In this document: positions 63,500 through 64,000 of the stretch, piece by piece
How the letters are laid out: each line of letters begins with the position of its first letter
Position numbering within the stretch: position 1 is the stretch's first letter
Assembly: GCF_014873875.1 (NCBI RefSeq)
Contig: NZ_JADBEM010000001.1
Coordinates: 744,001 to 808,000 of the forward strand
Reading direction: 5' to 3'
Length of the DNA stretch: 64,000 nt
From: Actinopolymorpha pittospori
Lineage (GTDB): Bacteria > Actinomycetota > Actinomycetes > Propionibacteriales > Actinopolymorphaceae
Program-made: the position numbers and the translations under genes
The notes under the pieces: generated by a model
The model's database searches: none
Seen by the model: only the letters and a program-made list of their open reading frames with translations
What the model was told of the DNA's origin: nothing

Positions 63500-63679
63500 G
63501 CGCTCCCGGCGGACGCGTGCCCACTCGGAGTCAGTCAGCGGTCGGCCGGCGCGACGCTCGGCGTCGGCGTCCGGGTAGGAGAACGACAGCTGTCCGAGCG
63601 ACAGTTTGCCCTCGCGGAGGTCCGCCGGTGCGAGGTTCTCGTCGAGCAGTTGCTCCACTAGGTCAAGGTCGCCCGTCAC
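63500..63679 (-). pseudogene. Small ORF, C-terminus replaced
   Basis: GTG behind GGGAGGCC opens VTGDLDLVEQLLDENLAPAD and continues PLTDSEWARVRRERL before running into the solute-binding-protein shard. No family recognised; the natural end is lost. Confidence 0.45.
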
Positions 63680-64000
63680 GGCCGCTGGCCTCCCATGTCG
63701 CGGCAGACTGAGGCGACACCCCATGCGCGGGAATCGTGCTGTTGGGGGTCAGCGTTGTGCGTGCGGTGAGCGGCGATCGTCGGCTCAAGCGTGAGGTAGT
63801 TGAACACGGCGATCAGGGACCACGAGGTTGGCGGTGCGCCTGGCAGACCACTTGCGGGCGCCAGGCGCACCACCACCATGATGCGCTCGACCACCCCCGA
63901 CGTCGAGCCCGAGCTACCCCCGTCATGGCTCTCAGCTAAGAAGCCCCTACTACCCAGCCTCTACCGGGATTCCTTGCTCGTTCAGCGGCGCGGAGAGCGC
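63680..64000. other. No clear gene
   Basis: Short frames only to the right edge. Confidence 0.4.

Overview
The window is very GC-rich DNA with GTG starts, 4-bp GTGA/ATGA gene overlaps, DUF6221-type and HSP18-regulator genes and a Wadjet type II remnant. It looks like a filamentous actinomycete, probably Pseudonocardiales or Streptomyces-like. Genus is inferred from gene content only.

Positions 1-33.3 kb hold a thiazoline-type siderophore/metallophore locus related to pyochelin, yersiniabactin, watasemycin and coelibactin. Most genes lie on the minus strand. An aryl-AMP ligase (16.5-18.1 kb) would load the aryl carrier of NRPS-2 (ArCP-Cy-A-[MT-like]-PCP, 10.4-14.9 kb). NRPS-1 (docking-Cy-A-[MT]-PCP-TE, 2.0-7.5 kb) would add a second cysteine. 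Between them sit an Irp3/PchG-type thiazolinyl imide reductase, a saccharopine-dehydrogenase-like reductase and a VOC protein. Downstream, cut by the left edge, is the adenylation half of a carboxylic acid reductase. Upstream are a phthalate-dioxygenase-like Rieske oxygenase, a FecCD permease with siderophore-binding lipoprotein and ATPase, a covalent-flavin sarcosine-oxidase-like enzyme, a DegT-type aminotransferase and tandem methyltransferases. On the plus strand are a type II thioesterase, a stand-alone copy of the NRPS-embedded methyltransferase and a GMC oxidoreductase. A phosphopantetheinyl transferase and a broken second type II thioesterase close the block. Three Fur/Zur-like sites lie in its promoter regions. 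No salicylate-forming enzyme is in the window. The tailoring set (CAR, aminotransferase, flavin oxidase, Rieske enzyme, several methyltransferases) does not match any pyochelin-type pathway I know, so this is the best candidate for an undescribed system.

From about 31 kb to the right edge the DNA is accessory and scarred. Intact units include a MarR/WrbA/MFS module with a striking nested palindrome, a secreted RCC1-repeat protein, an AraC/phytanoyl-CoA-dioxygenase/ABC solute-binding-protein group, an HSP20 gene with its divergent regulator, and an XRE-SDR divergent pair. Two almost identical 2.1-kb insertion sequences in opposite orientation flank 12.3 kb. Around them lie many broken genes: two quinone oxidoreductases, LysR, TetR, MerR, amidohydrolase, DNA ligase, RelE toxin, JetD, RibD-like reductase, MscS, FG-GAP and EfeO/EfeB. 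Several shards are short copies of, or homologous to, genes that are intact elsewhere in the same window.
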